Assembly: GCA_031376285.1 (NCBI GenBank) | Contig: JANMDN010000066.1 | Location: 18,453 to 82,452, forward strand | Length of the DNA stretch: 64,000 nucleotides | Source: JANMDN01 sp031376285 | GTDB taxonomy: Bacteria > Actinomycetota > Thermoleophilia > Miltoncostaeales > Miltoncostaeaceae | Direction of reading: 5' to 3' | Shown: one piece after another, positions 48,113-56,519 of the stretch | Position numbering within the stretch: the first letter of the stretch is position 1 | Layout of the letters: the number at the start of each line of letters is the position of its first letter | Notes under the pieces: generated by a model | What the model was told of the DNA's origin: nothing | Databases searched by the model: none | Seen by the model: the letters and a program-made list of their open reading frames with translations, nothing else | Position numbers and translations under genes: made by a program

Positions 48113-49200
48113 TGGCCGAGGCCGTCTCCGAGCGCGAGCAGCGCGTCCTCTCGCTGATCGAGACCGCTCGCGCCAAACGCGCGAAGTTCCGCGATACGCG
48201 AATCACGATGGCCCACGGCGCTGGCGGCAAAGCGACGCAGACACTCATCGAGGGTCTCCTCGTCCCGGCATTCGCCTCCCCGGCCCTCAACGTGTTGGCC
48301 GACGCCGGCATTGTCACGATGGACGGGGCGACGATTGCGATGACCACCGACAGCTTCGTGGTGCGTCCGTTGCGCTTCCCCGGCGGCTCGATCGGCGACC
48401 TCGCCGTGAACGGGACCGTGAACGACCTCGCGATGGCCGGCGCCCGGCCGATCGCACTGGCGCTGGCGCTCATTCTGGAAGAGGGCCTCAGTGCCGAGGT
48501 GCTCCGCGCCGAGGTAGATGCGGTCGCCGCGGCGGCCCGCGTGGCCGGCGTGAGCATCATCGCCGGGGATACCAAGGTGGTCGAGCGCGGCCACGCCGAC
48601 CAGATGTACATCGCGACCACGGGCCTCGGGCTCGTCGATCCGCGCGCGACGCTCTCGCCCGACGCGCTTCGCCCAGGCGACCGGATCCTGCTCTCGGGCC
48701 CGGTGGGCGACCATGGGATGGCCATCATGCTCGCCCGTGGAGAGTTCGAGCTCGACGCCGAGATCGAGTCCGACACGCGGTCGCTTTGGCCCGCGGTCGA
48801 CGCGCTACTCGACGCCGCCGGGCCGTCGCTTCGCTGCCTGCGCGACGCGACGCGCGGCGGAGTCGCCTCTGTACTCAACGAACTCGCCCGTGCGTCCAAC
48901 GTCGCAATGCTGGTGCGCGAGGCCGACGTACCGATTCACCCGGCCGTTGCCGGGGCAACCGAGATCCTCGGGATCGACCCGATGCATGTCGCAAACGAGG
49001 GAAAACTCATCGCCATCGTCGCCCCAGAGGAAGCGCAGGCGGCCCTCGCGGCGCTGCGCGCGACCCCCGGTTGCGAGGAGGCGGTCGATATCGGGGAGTG
49101 CCGGACCGAGCCCGGCGGGATGGTGTTGGTGGACACGGCCTTCGGTGGCCGACGGGTGATGGACCAGCTCGTCGGCGACCCACTGCCGCGAATCTGTTGA
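48112..49200 (+). CDS. hypE: Hydrogenase maturation protein HypE
   Basis: A 362-aa HypE (PurM/ThiL-like fold). It has the ATP region M-A-H-G-A-G-G-K near residue 30, G-D-L-A-V-N-G-T-V-N-D near 95 and G-D-T-K-V-V near 152. The protein ends P-R-I-C, the C-terminal Cys that accepts carbamoyl from HypF and is dehydrated to thiocyanate, giving the CN- ligand. Start overlaps the hypD stop by one base. All catalytic elements are present, so a working cyanide path is expected. Confidence 0.97.
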   Translation: MAEAVSEREQRVLSLIETARAKRAKFRDTRITMAHGAGGKATQTLIEGLLVPAFASPALNVLADAGIVTMDGATIAMTTDSFVVRPLRFPGGSIGDLAVNGTVNDLAMAGARPIALALALILEEGLSAEVLRAEVDAVAAAARVAGVSIIAGDTKVVERGHADQMYIATTGLGLVDPRATLSPDALRPGDRILLSGPVGDHGMAIMLARGEFELDAEIESDTRSLWPAVDALLDAAGPSLRCLRDATRGGVASVLNELARASNVAMLVREADVPIHPAVAGATEILGIDPMHVANEGKLIAIVAPEEAQAALAALRATPGCEEAVDIGECRTEPGGMVLVDTAFGGRRVMDQLVGDPLPRIC

Positions 49201-49222
49201 CGCGAGTCTGAGAGGAAGGCCG

Positions 49223-50287
49223 ATGGCCACACCCATGGAGTTCGTACCACGCCAGCACGAGACCGAGAAGATCACCGCCCACGTGATCTGGATGACCTCG
49301 GGCCTTGGCTGCGACGGCGACTCGGTCGCCATGACCTCGGCGACCAGCCCGAGCCTGGAAGACATCATCACCGGGGTCATCCCGGGGATGCCAAACGTCG
49401 TGATCCACACTCCCGTGCTCGCGTTCGAGAACGGAGCCGAGTTCCTACAGGCCTGGTACGACGCTGAGGCCGGGAAGCTCGACCCGTTCGTCCTCATCGT
49501 CGAGGGCTCGGTACCCAACGAGGAGCTGAGCGGCGAGGGCCACTGGGCGGGTCTCGGCGTGAACCCCTCGAACGGTCAACCCATCACCACCAACGAGTGG
49601 ATCGACCGCCTCGCTCCGAAGGCCGCTGCGGTGGTCGCGATCGGCACCTGCGCCACCTACGGGGGCATCCCCGCTATGAAGAACAACCCGACCGGGGCGA
49701 TGGGCGTGCCCGACTATCTCGGCTGGGACTGGAAGTCGTCCGCTGGGCTGCCGGTGGTCTGCATCCCGGGCTGCCCCGCACAACCCGACAACATGACCGA
49801 GGCGCTCCTCTACGTGGTGCTGCACCTGGCCGGCATGGCCCCGGTGCCCGAACTCGACGAGCAGCACCGACCGACCTGGCTCTTCGGACGCACCGTCCAC
49901 GAGAGCTGCAACCGCGCGGCCTTCTACGAGCAGGGCGAGTTCGCCACCGAGTACGGATCGGACCACCGGTGCCTGGTGAAGCTCGGGTGCAAGGGGCCAG
50001 TCGTGAAGTGCAACGTGCCAGTGCGCGGCTGGCAAAGCGGTATCGGTGGATGCCCGAACGTCGGCGGTATCTGCATGGCCTGCACGATGCCGGGCTTTCC
50101 CGACAAGTACATGCCGTTTATGGAGGAGGACTCCAAGGGTCGCCTCTCCTCGAACGCCGCAAAGTTCACCTACGGCCCTGTCCTGCGCTACTTCCGTCGG
50201 CGGTCGGTGACCAACAACTATGACAAGGAGCCGGCGTGGCGTAAGCCCGGCTCGGACCTCACATCCGGCTACACCAAGCGCTGGTAA
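49223..50287 (+). CDS. [NiFe]-hydrogenase small subunit, group 1h
   Basis: A 354-aa iron-sulfur subunit. N-terminal cluster ligands in S-G-L-G-C-D-G-D-S near residue 27, then G-T-C-A-T-Y-G-G near 142, G-C-P-A-Q-P-D-N near 182, and further Cys/His residues around N-V-G-G-I-C-M-A-C-T-M-P-G-F-P for the medial and distal clusters. The C-D-G-D-S form and the whole pattern match the actinobacterial group 1h (Hhy, high-affinity) type as I know it, not group 2a. There is no Tat signal, also as expected. The subunit passes electrons from the active site outward; no cytochrome b gene follows, so the membrane acceptor is unknown. The large subunit starts 15 bases downstream. Confidence 0.95.
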   Translation: MATPMEFVPRQHETEKITAHVIWMTSGLGCDGDSVAMTSATSPSLEDIITGVIPGMPNVVIHTPVLAFENGAEFLQAWYDAEAGKLDPFVLIVEGSVPNEELSGEGHWAGLGVNPSNGQPITTNEWIDRLAPKAAAVVAIGTCATYGGIPAMKNNPTGAMGVPDYLGWDWKSSAGLPVVCIPGCPAQPDNMTEALLYVVLHLAGMAPVPELDEQHRPTWLFGRTVHESCNRAAFYEQGEFATEYGSDHRCLVKLGCKGPVVKCNVPVRGWQSGIGGCPNVGGICMACTMPGFPDKYMPFMEEDSKGRLSSNAAKFTYGPVLRYFRRRSVTNNYDKEPAWRKPGSDLTSGYTKRW

Positions 50288-50302
50288 GGGAGAGACGACT
50301 CG

Positions 50303-52084
50303 ATGTCGACCACACAGGAAACACCTCGCGAGCAACGGATCATCGTCAAGGAGATGTCGTGGGACCCGATTACCCGCATCGTCGGGTCGCTCGGTATCCA
50401 CACCGAGATCGACTTCACCAACCGGGAGGTCCTCAAGTGCTACAGCACGTCGATGATCTTTCGTGGGTTCGACATCTTCATGAAGGGGATCGACCCGCGC
50501 GACACGCACTTCATCACGAGTCGTATCTGTGGCATCTGCGGCGATAACCACTGCACCTGCTCCTGCCTGAACCAGAACATGGCCTACGGCGTCAAGCCGC
50601 CAAAGCTCGGCGACTACGCCTTCAATCTCGCCGAGTCGGCCGACTACATGTTCGACCACGCGATCTACAACGACTGTATGTGCAACGTCGACTTCTGCGA
50701 GCAGATGGTCAAGGACACGAATCCAAGCGTCCTTGCGAAGGCCGAGACCACAACCGCTCCGCACTGGGACATCCACGGCTACAAGACGATCGCCGACATC
50801 ATGCGGGCGCTGAACCCATTCACGGGGAGTTTCTACCTCGAGACCCTCCAGGTAGCCCGGTACACGCGCGAGATGTACTGCCTCTTCGGCGGACGGCACA
50901 CGCACCCGTCGACGATCCTTCCGGGCGGCTGCAGCGCCGACATCACCCATCAGACGCTCACCGACTACTACGTGCGCCTGATGCGCTACATCGAATACTG
51001 CAAGCGCACCGTGCCGATGCACGACGACCTCTACGACTTCTTCTACGAGGCGCTCCCCGGCTACGAGCGCGTCGGCTACCGCGACACGAACATCATCTGC
51101 TGGGGCGCGTTCGACGACCCCGACTACGTCGACTACCGCTACGACAGCATGACCGACTGGGGACGCAAGCGATTTGTCACCCCGGGTCTTGTCTTCGACG
51201 GTGAGCTGATCACGACCGACCTCGTCGAGATCAACCTGGCCATGCGGATCCTCCTCGGAAGCTCGTACTTCGACAGTTGGGAAAACGAGGAAACCTTCGT
51301 CACCCACGATCCGCTTGGGAACCCGGTTGACAAGAATCACCCGTGGAACAAGCAGACCCTCCCGAAGCCGCAGAAGCGCGACTTCACCGACAAGTACTCG
51401 TGGGTCGTCTCGCCACGGATGTATGACAAGCGCAACGACCGCTACGTCGCGTGTGACACCGGCGGGGGCCCGTTCGCGCGTCAGTGGATCACCGCGAAAG
51501 CCGGCGTCGTCGATATCGGCTACCTCAAGGCCACCGGTGAGAGCCTCCAGATGGTCTTGCCGAAGACGGCGAACATGCCCGAGATGGAACTCGAGTGGAA
51601 GATCCCCCCGTGGTCAAACGCGATCGAGCGCGACCGTGCCCGGGCCTATCACCAGGCCTACGCCGCGTTGGTGGGGCTCTACAACCTCGAGAAGGCATTT
51701 GTCGAGGTTCGCGCCGGACGGACCAAGAGCTGGACGGACTTCAAGGTGCCCCAAGACGCGGTGAGCGTCGGATTCCACGAGGCGGCTCGTGGCGTGATCT
51801 CTCACCACATGGTGATCCGAGACGGCAAGGTCGCGAACTACCAGCCGTATCCGCCGACACCGTGGAACGCGAACCCGCGTGACCTTTACGGGACGCCGGG
51901 ACCGTACGAGGACGCGGTCCAGAACACCCCGATCTTCGAGGAGAACGGTCCGGATAACTTCAAGGGGATCGACATCATGCGTGCGGTGCGGAGCTTCGAT
52001 CCGTGCCTGCCGTGCGGTGTGCATATGTACACGGGCGCCGGCCGGGTCACGAAGGTGCTCCACACGCCAACGGGTCTTTGCTGA
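50303..52084 (+). CDS. [NiFe]-hydrogenase large subunit, group 1h
   Basis: A 593-aa catalytic subunit. The active-site Cys pairs are R-I-C-G-I-C-G-D-N-H near residue 75 and D-P-C-L-P-C-G-V-H-M near 569, binding Ni and Fe. The 19-residue C-terminal peptide after G-V-H is expected to be removed by the endopeptidase encoded at 54972. Sequence and operon match high-affinity uptake hydrogenases (group 1h) that oxidise atmospheric H2 in aerobic soil bacteria. Extra Cys residues follow the first pair (C-T-C-S-C), more than in textbook enzymes. Stop overlaps the Nfu gene start by one base. Confidence 0.96.
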   Translation: MSTTQETPREQRIIVKEMSWDPITRIVGSLGIHTEIDFTNREVLKCYSTSMIFRGFDIFMKGIDPRDTHFITSRICGICGDNHCTCSCLNQNMAYGVKPPKLGDYAFNLAESADYMFDHAIYNDCMCNVDFCEQMVKDTNPSVLAKAETTTAPHWDIHGYKTIADIMRALNPFTGSFYLETLQVARYTREMYCLFGGRHTHPSTILPGGCSADITHQTLTDYYVRLMRYIEYCKRTVPMHDDLYDFFYEALPGYERVGYRDTNIICWGAFDDPDYVDYRYDSMTDWGRKRFVTPGLVFDGELITTDLVEINLAMRILLGSSYFDSWENEETFVTHDPLGNPVDKNHPWNKQTLPKPQKRDFTDKYSWVVSPRMYDKRNDRYVACDTGGGPFARQWITAKAGVVDIGYLKATGESLQMVLPKTANMPEMELEWKIPPWSNAIERDRARAYHQAYAALVGLYNLEKAFVEVRAGRTKSWTDFKVPQDAVSVGFHEAARGVISHHMVIRDGKVANYQPYPPTPWNANPRDLYGTPGPYEDAVQNTPIFEENGPDNFKGIDIMRAVRSFDPCLPCGVHMYTGAGRVTKVLHTPTGLC

Positions 52085-52614
52085 TGCCACCCGAGCGCTC
52101 CGAGGATGTTGTCGAGCGGGTCGAACGCCTACTCGGCTCAGTCGACGACATCTCCGATCCGGTTGCCCGCGATCAGGTGCAGGAGCTGATCGGCGCGATC
52201 CTCGAGCTCTATGGCACGGGCATGGGGCGGATCCTCGAGGTGCTCGACGAAGCCGGGCCCGCTGGGGTTGGGGTCCGCCAGGCCCTCGTCAACGACGGTG
52301 TGGTGGCGAGTCTGCTCCTGATCCACGGCCTCTACCCCGTCTCGCTCAGCACCCGCGTCGAGGAGGCGCTCGACGAGGTGCGGCCCTACCTGCACTCGCA
52401 CGGCGGCGATGTCGAACTCCTCGGCGTCGAGGACGGCGTCGTACGCCTGCGCCTCCAGGGGAGCTGTAACGGCTGCCCTGCGTCGGCGGCAACCCTCGAA
52501 ACCGCCCTGACGCAGGCCATCGAGGCAGCCGCGCCCGACCTACTTGGCATCGAGGTCGAAGGGGTGGTGGCTGGGAGCCGGTCCACCGAGGGGGCGCTCG
52601 GGGTGGCCCGGTGA
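52084..52614 (+). CDS. Nfu/NifU C-terminal domain protein of the hydrogenase operon
   Basis: A 176-aa protein. The N-terminal 90 residues are helical and do not match a family I can name. The C-terminal part is an Nfu domain: V-R-P-Y-L-H-S-H-G-G-D-V-E-L-L near residue 100 and G-S-C-N-G-C-P-A-S near 128, the C-x-x-C that holds a 4Fe-4S cluster. Nfu proteins deliver clusters to target enzymes, so a role in loading the small subunit clusters, or in electron transfer, is plausible. Starts in the large-subunit stop and overlaps the next gene (GTGA). Confidence 0.85.
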   Translation: MPPERSEDVVERVERLLGSVDDISDPVARDQVQELIGAILELYGTGMGRILEVLDEAGPAGVGVRQALVNDGVVASLLLIHGLYPVSLSTRVEEALDEVRPYLHSHGGDVELLGVEDGVVRLRLQGSCNGCPASAATLETALTQAIEAAAPDLLGIEVEGVVAGSRSTEGALGVAR

Positions 52615-53243
52615 GCGCCCCGGGCCGGCTGCCAGCGACGCTGGTCGCTGGCCTGGGGCGACTTGCGCGCTCGTCTCCGTCCGCGAATCCGGGTCCGATC
52701 GAGCACTGCGACCTGTGCGGGGTCGACCTGCCGGCCGAGCACCGGCACATGCTCGAACTCAACGAGCGTCGCATTCTCTGCGCGTGCGAGCCGTGCCGCG
52801 CGATGCGTTCCGGCATCGATGGCTACCGCCCGGTGGGCACCCGCACGCTCTGGCTCGACGAGTTCAACTTTCCCGACGAGCTTTGGGCGGCGTTCCAGAT
52901 TCCGATCGGGCTGGCCTTCTTCCTCTCGTCGACATCGACGGGGTCGGTGGTGGCGCTCTACCCGAGCCCGGCGGGGGCGACCGAGTCGGAGCTTGATCTG
53001 GCGAGTTGGGCGGCGCTTCGGATCGCAAACCCGGTGCTCGCCGAACTCGAACCCGATGCGGAGGCGCTCGTGGTCAACCGCATGGCCAGTCCACCCCAGC
53101 ACGCGATCGCCCCCATCGACGACTGCTACCGGCTCGTGGGGCTGATCAAGTCGACCTGGCAGGGTATCTCGGGAGGGACCGCGATCGAGGACGCCGTACC
53201 CGGGTTTTTTGACGAGCTGCGCGAGCGGGGGGTTCGCGCGTGA
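52611..53243 (+). CDS. DUF5947 family protein
   Basis: A 210-aa protein with a zinc-finger-like N-terminus: E-H-C-D-L-C-G-V-D-L near residue 33, H-R-H-M-L-E-L, then R-I-L-C-A-C-E-P-C near 58. The rest is alpha/beta with F-F-L-S-S near 102. DUF5947 is known to me only next to actinobacterial group 1h hydrogenases and has no proven role. Four Cys plus His residues suggest bound metal, perhaps an assembly factor. Translation coupled on both sides (GTGA overlaps). Confidence 0.82.
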   Translation: MSAPGRLPATLVAGLGRLARSSPSANPGPIEHCDLCGVDLPAEHRHMLELNERRILCACEPCRAMRSGIDGYRPVGTRTLWLDEFNFPDELWAAFQIPIGLAFFLSSTSTGSVVALYPSPAGATESELDLASWAALRIANPVLAELEPDAEALVVNRMASPPQHAIAPIDDCYRLVGLIKSTWQGISGGTAIEDAVPGFFDELRERGVRA

Positions 53244-53887
53244 CGGGTGCCCCAGAGCTTGCCTTCGAGGTGCTCGGGGGCGCTCACGAGCCGCACGCAG
53301 CCGTGCCGACGCTTCGCCTCGAACTCCAGGTGACGGAGTCGCTCGATCGTGAGGTCTATGCGGTCACGCTCGCCACGCAGGTGAACCTCGACCCGGCTCG
53401 CCGCGCCTACGACGACGCCACACGCGCGGAGCTTGTCGACCTCTTCGGTGAGCCTGTGCGCTGGCCGGCCACAACGCGCAGCTTTGTCTGGACCCAAGTG
53501 GACGCGATGGTCCACTCGTTTACCGGCGCCACCACGTTTTCGCTCCGCGTGCCGTGCAGCGCCGACATGGAGGTGGCCGCGACCCGCTACATCGGCGCGC
53601 TCACCGACGGGGAGGTGCCCCTCAGCCTGCACTTCACGGGGAGGGTCCTCTACCCATCTGGCGGCGGGCGCCTGCAGATCGTCCAGATCCCGTGGAGTAC
53701 CTCGGCGCAGTACCGCCTTCCGGTCGCGCAGTGGCAGGAGATGATGGCCCACCACCACGGCGACGCGGGGTTTGTCCGCCTCCGGGCCGAAACGCTGCGT
53801 GCCCTGTCGCGACACAAGGCCGCCCGTGGGCTCCCGTCGCTCGATGCCTGCATCGAGGAGCTGCTGACCGAGGAGGCGCGCACATGA
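53240..53887 (+). CDS. DUF6084 family protein
   Basis: A 215-aa protein with few Cys residues. Conserved: H-A-A-V-P-T-L near residue 18, E-V-Y-A-V-T-L near 36, L-F-G-E-P near 68, V-D-A-M-V-H-S-F-T-G near 87 and V-P-C-S-A-D-M-E-V near 103. Mostly beta structure, cytoplasmic. The family occurs with DUF5947 in group 1h hydrogenase operons, so both probably act on the same step. Function unknown. Overlaps both neighbours by four bases. Confidence 0.82.
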   Translation: MTGAPELAFEVLGGAHEPHAAVPTLRLELQVTESLDREVYAVTLATQVNLDPARRAYDDATRAELVDLFGEPVRWPATTRSFVWTQVDAMVHSFTGATTFSLRVPCSADMEVAATRYIGALTDGEVPLSLHFTGRVLYPSGGGRLQIVQIPWSTSAQYRLPVAQWQEMMAHHHGDAGFVRLRAETLRALSRHKAARGLPSLDACIEELLTEEART

Positions 53888-54975
53888 CGACCAGTACCAC
53901 TGATCCCCTCGAGCGGATCGTCCGAACGCTCCTCTACGAGGGATACGCCCTCTACCCGTACACGCGCGCGGCCACCAAGAATGCGACCCCGACTCCGTTT
54001 GGGATCGTCTATCCGCCGGCCTACGCGGCAACGCAGGCGAGCGCGTTCTCCCGTATGCAGGTCGAGTGCGTCGCCACCGACGCCGCGGCGGAATTTCGGG
54101 GAGAAGTGCGCTTCCTGCAGGCGTCAGGGCAGGGCCATCAGGCGGTGGAGCGTCGCGTCGAGGTGTCAGCAACGCCGATGGCGATTGACTTCGACTTCGA
54201 CGGGCTGTGTGGCCACGTTTCGCTCTCGTCCGAGCGGCGACCCGACGGGCGCGCAAGGGTGACGCTCCGAGTCGAGAACACCACGCCGCTGACCGATGAG
54301 GACGCGGCCGCGATGGCACGAGCCGAGGCGTTGATGTTCAGCATGCTCTCGACCCACCTGCTGCTTCGCACCGGTTCCGGGAGCTTCGTCTCGCCACTCG
54401 AGCGCGGCGACGATGGTGTGGCGGCGTGCTGCAACGTCAACACCTGGCCGGTGCTCGTGTCAAAGGACGACGACGCTATCCTCGGGCCGACGATCATGCT
54501 CCCGGACCATCCGCAGATCGCGCCCGAGAGCGTCAACGACTTCTTCGACGGCACGGAGATCGAAGAGGCCCTCGTGCTGCATGTTCAGACGCTCACCGAT
54601 GCCGAGCGTGAGGACATCGCCGGGCAGGACCCGGTGGTGCGCGAGATGCTCGCGCGGGCCGCGGCGACCACACCTGAGCAGCTCATGGACCTCCACGGCC
54701 GTGTCCGGCTGGAGGATCCGCCGGGGGAGCGCCAGGCCGCCATCGGTGACGCCATCGTCTGCCCCGGCGACAAGGTGATTCTCAGTCCCGGCGTGGACGG
54801 CGACGTGTACGACAAGATGCTCCACGGGCGAACGGCGACCGTGCATCGCATCTTTGTGGACTACGACGACCGCGTGCATTTCGGCGTGACCGTCGACGAC
54901 GACCCCATGAACGAGATCCTGCGTGAGAGCGGCAGGTTCCTGTTCTTCTTCGCGGAGGAGGTGCAGGTGCCATGA
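53884..54975 (+). CDS. Hydrogenase-operon protein of unknown function (363 aa)
   Basis: A 363-aa soluble protein. N-terminal part: L-L-Y-E-G-Y-A-L-Y-P-Y-T-R-A-A-T-K-N near residue 17 and F-G-I-V-Y-P near 39; it then becomes beta-rich. The C-terminal 75 residues (G-D-K-V-I-L near 299, H-G-R-T-A-T-V near 315, V-T-V-D-D-D-P near 336) form a separate small beta domain. I know relatives only beside high-affinity hydrogenase genes. It might be a maturation or activity factor. Overlaps the DUF6084 gene and the protease gene by four bases each. Confidence 0.8.
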   Translation: MTTSTTDPLERIVRTLLYEGYALYPYTRAATKNATPTPFGIVYPPAYAATQASAFSRMQVECVATDAAAEFRGEVRFLQASGQGHQAVERRVEVSATPMAIDFDFDGLCGHVSLSSERRPDGRARVTLRVENTTPLTDEDAAAMARAEALMFSMLSTHLLLRTGSGSFVSPLERGDDGVAACCNVNTWPVLVSKDDDAILGPTIMLPDHPQIAPESVNDFFDGTEIEEALVLHVQTLTDAEREDIAGQDPVVREMLARAAATTPEQLMDLHGRVRLEDPPGERQAAIGDAIVCPGDKVILSPGVDGDVYDKMLHGRTATVHRIFVDYDDRVHFGVTVDDDPMNEILRESGRFLFFFAEEVQVP

Positions 54976-55487
54976 GCAAACGCATCCTGGTCGCGGGCAT
55001 CGGTAACGCCTGGCTACGCGACGACGGCTTCGGCGGCGAGGTGGCCAAGCGCCTTGAGTCGCGTGAGCTGCCTGACGAGGTGGCGGTCTTCGACTTCGGC
55101 ACCGGCGGCCTCGACCTCGCCTACGAGGTGATGCGTGGCTACGACGCGCTCGTGCTTGTCGACGTGAGCCGCCAAGGCGGCGAGCCTGGGACGCTGTACG
55201 TCATGGAGGTCGACGAGGCATCGGTCGACGGCCAGCTCGCTGACGGGGAGACCCTGAACCCGCACGGGATGGATCCCCAGACGGTGCTGCGATTCGTGAA
55301 GCTCGTTGGAGGCTGGCCGGGCAAGGTCATGGTGATCGCCTGTGAGCCCCAGACGGTCGAGGAGATGGGCATCGGCCTGAGCGACCCGGTTGCCGCGGCC
55401 GTCGACCGAGCGGTTGACCTGGTCGCCACCACGGTGGCGGAGCTCTGCACCGACGAGGCGTATCTGGGCGTCACAAACGATGCATGA
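54972..55487 (+). CDS. Hydrogenase maturation protease (HyaD/HupD family)
   Basis: A 171-aa nickel-dependent endopeptidase that trims the C-terminus of the large subunit after the Ni-Fe site is filled. Expected features: G-I-G-N-A-W-L-R-D-D-G-F-G near residue 9, with the Asp ligand in D-D-G; F-D-F-G-T-G-G-L near 40; and N-P-H-G near 96 with the His ligand. Overlaps the preceding gene (ATGA) and the hypA start by eight bases. Confidence 0.94.
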   Translation: MSKRILVAGIGNAWLRDDGFGGEVAKRLESRELPDEVAVFDFGTGGLDLAYEVMRGYDALVLVDVSRQGGEPGTLYVMEVDEASVDGQLADGETLNPHGMDPQTVLRFVKLVGGWPGKVMVIACEPQTVEEMGIGLSDPVAAAVDRAVDLVATTVAELCTDEAYLGVTNDA

Positions 55488-55851
55488 GCTGTCCCTCGCA
55501 TCGGCGATCGTCAACACGGTCGTAGACCACGCGGGTGGCCAGCGCGTGAGCCTCGTGCGGGTGCTTGTGGGACGACTGCGTCAGGTGGTGCCGGACTCGC
55601 TCGATTTCTACTTCGAGATCACCGCACGCGACACGGTCTGCGAAGGCGCTCGGCTTGAGCTGATCGACGTCCCGGCTCGGCTCCACTGCGGGTCCTGCGG
55701 GCGCGACTGGGACATCGAGATCCCAGCGTTCATCTGTCCGATTTGCGGGCTCGCCGCCGCGAGCCAGGTCGCGGTGACCTCAGGCGAAGAGTTCCAGGTT
55801 GAGTCGATCGACGTCGAACAGGAGGAGCCCGCATGCATCGGACCACGGTGA
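55480..55851 (+). CDS. hypA: Hydrogenase nickel incorporation protein HypA
   Basis: A 123-aa HypA starting M-H-E-L-S-L-A, whose amino terminus and His 2 bind nickel. Zinc site: L-H-C-G-S-C near residue 67 and F-I-C-P-I-C near 84. It delivers nickel to the large subunit together with HypB. The ATG at 55480 lies inside the end of the protease gene, and its end overlaps hypB by 19 bases. Confidence 0.95.
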   Translation: MHELSLASAIVNTVVDHAGGQRVSLVRVLVGRLRQVVPDSLDFYFEITARDTVCEGARLELIDVPARLHCGSCGRDWDIEIPAFICPICGLAAASQVAVTSGEEFQVESIDVEQEEPACIGPR

Positions 55852-56519
55852 GGATCGTCGAGGACGCCCTCGATGCGAACAACACCATCGCGCGAGCAAA
55901 CCGCGAGGACTTCGACCGCAACGAGGTCGCCGTCGTCAACCTGATGAGCGCGCCAGGCGCAGGCAAGACCCGCCTCCTTGAGCGCGCGATCGTCGGGCTT
56001 GCCGAGCAGGGCGTGCGCGTCGGCGTACTCGAGGGCGACGTGCAGGGGAGCTTCGACGCCGACCGATTGTCGCTCCTTCACATCCCCGTCGCGCAGCTGA
56101 ACACGGGCTCCGGGTTCGGCGGCGAGTGCCACCTCGACGCCAACATGGTCCGCTCGGCATTGCCAGCGCTCGACCTGCCCGACATCGATCTGCTGATCAT
56201 CGAGAACGTTGGCAACCTCGTGTGCCCGGCCGAGTTCCGCGTCGGCGAGGACGCTCGGATCATGATTTGCTCGGTCACCGAGGGTGAGGACAAGCCACTC
56301 AAGTACCCGCTCATGTTCCGGGCCTGCGAGCTGGTGATCATCAACAAGATCGACCTGCTTCCCCACCTCGACTTCGACCTCGCGCGCCTGGAGGCAAACC
56401 TCGACCAGGTGAACCCCGGGGCCGCCCGGATGCTCGTAAGCGCGCGCACCGGCGAGGGAGTCGACACGGTCAGGGCGTGGCTCGCGGAACTTCCGGCGCG
56501 CACCAAGATCGCGGCATGA
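55833..56519 (+). CDS. hypB: Hydrogenase nickel incorporation GTPase HypB
   Basis: A 228-aa SIMIBI GTPase. P-loop M-S-A-P-G-A-G-K-T near residue 38, metal-site block G-F-G-G-E-C-H-L-D-A-N near 92, E-N-V-G-N-L-V-C-P near 120, and guanine motif N-K-I-D near 167. It lacks a His-rich N-terminal nickel store and the C-x-x-C-G-C start of E. coli HypB, so nickel must come straight from the importer or HypA. GTP hydrolysis drives nickel transfer to HypA and the large subunit. Stop overlaps the SIS-HypF gene (ATGA). Confidence 0.95.
   Translation: MHRTTVRIVEDALDANNTIARANREDFDRNEVAVVNLMSAPGAGKTRLLERAIVGLAEQGVRVGVLEGDVQGSFDADRLSLLHIPVAQLNTGSGFGGECHLDANMVRSALPALDLPDIDLLIIENVGNLVCPAEFRVGEDARIMICSVTEGEDKPLKYPLMFRACELVIINKIDLLPHLDFDLARLEANLDQVNPGAARMLVSARTGEGVDTVRAWLAELPARTKIAA

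Noticed and set aside
49445..51340. A 631-codon minus-strand open frame opposite the hydrogenase subunit genes
   Set aside because: Val/Asp/Gly/Arg-rich shadow of highly conserved hydrogenase genes; no own ribosome-binding site or motif.
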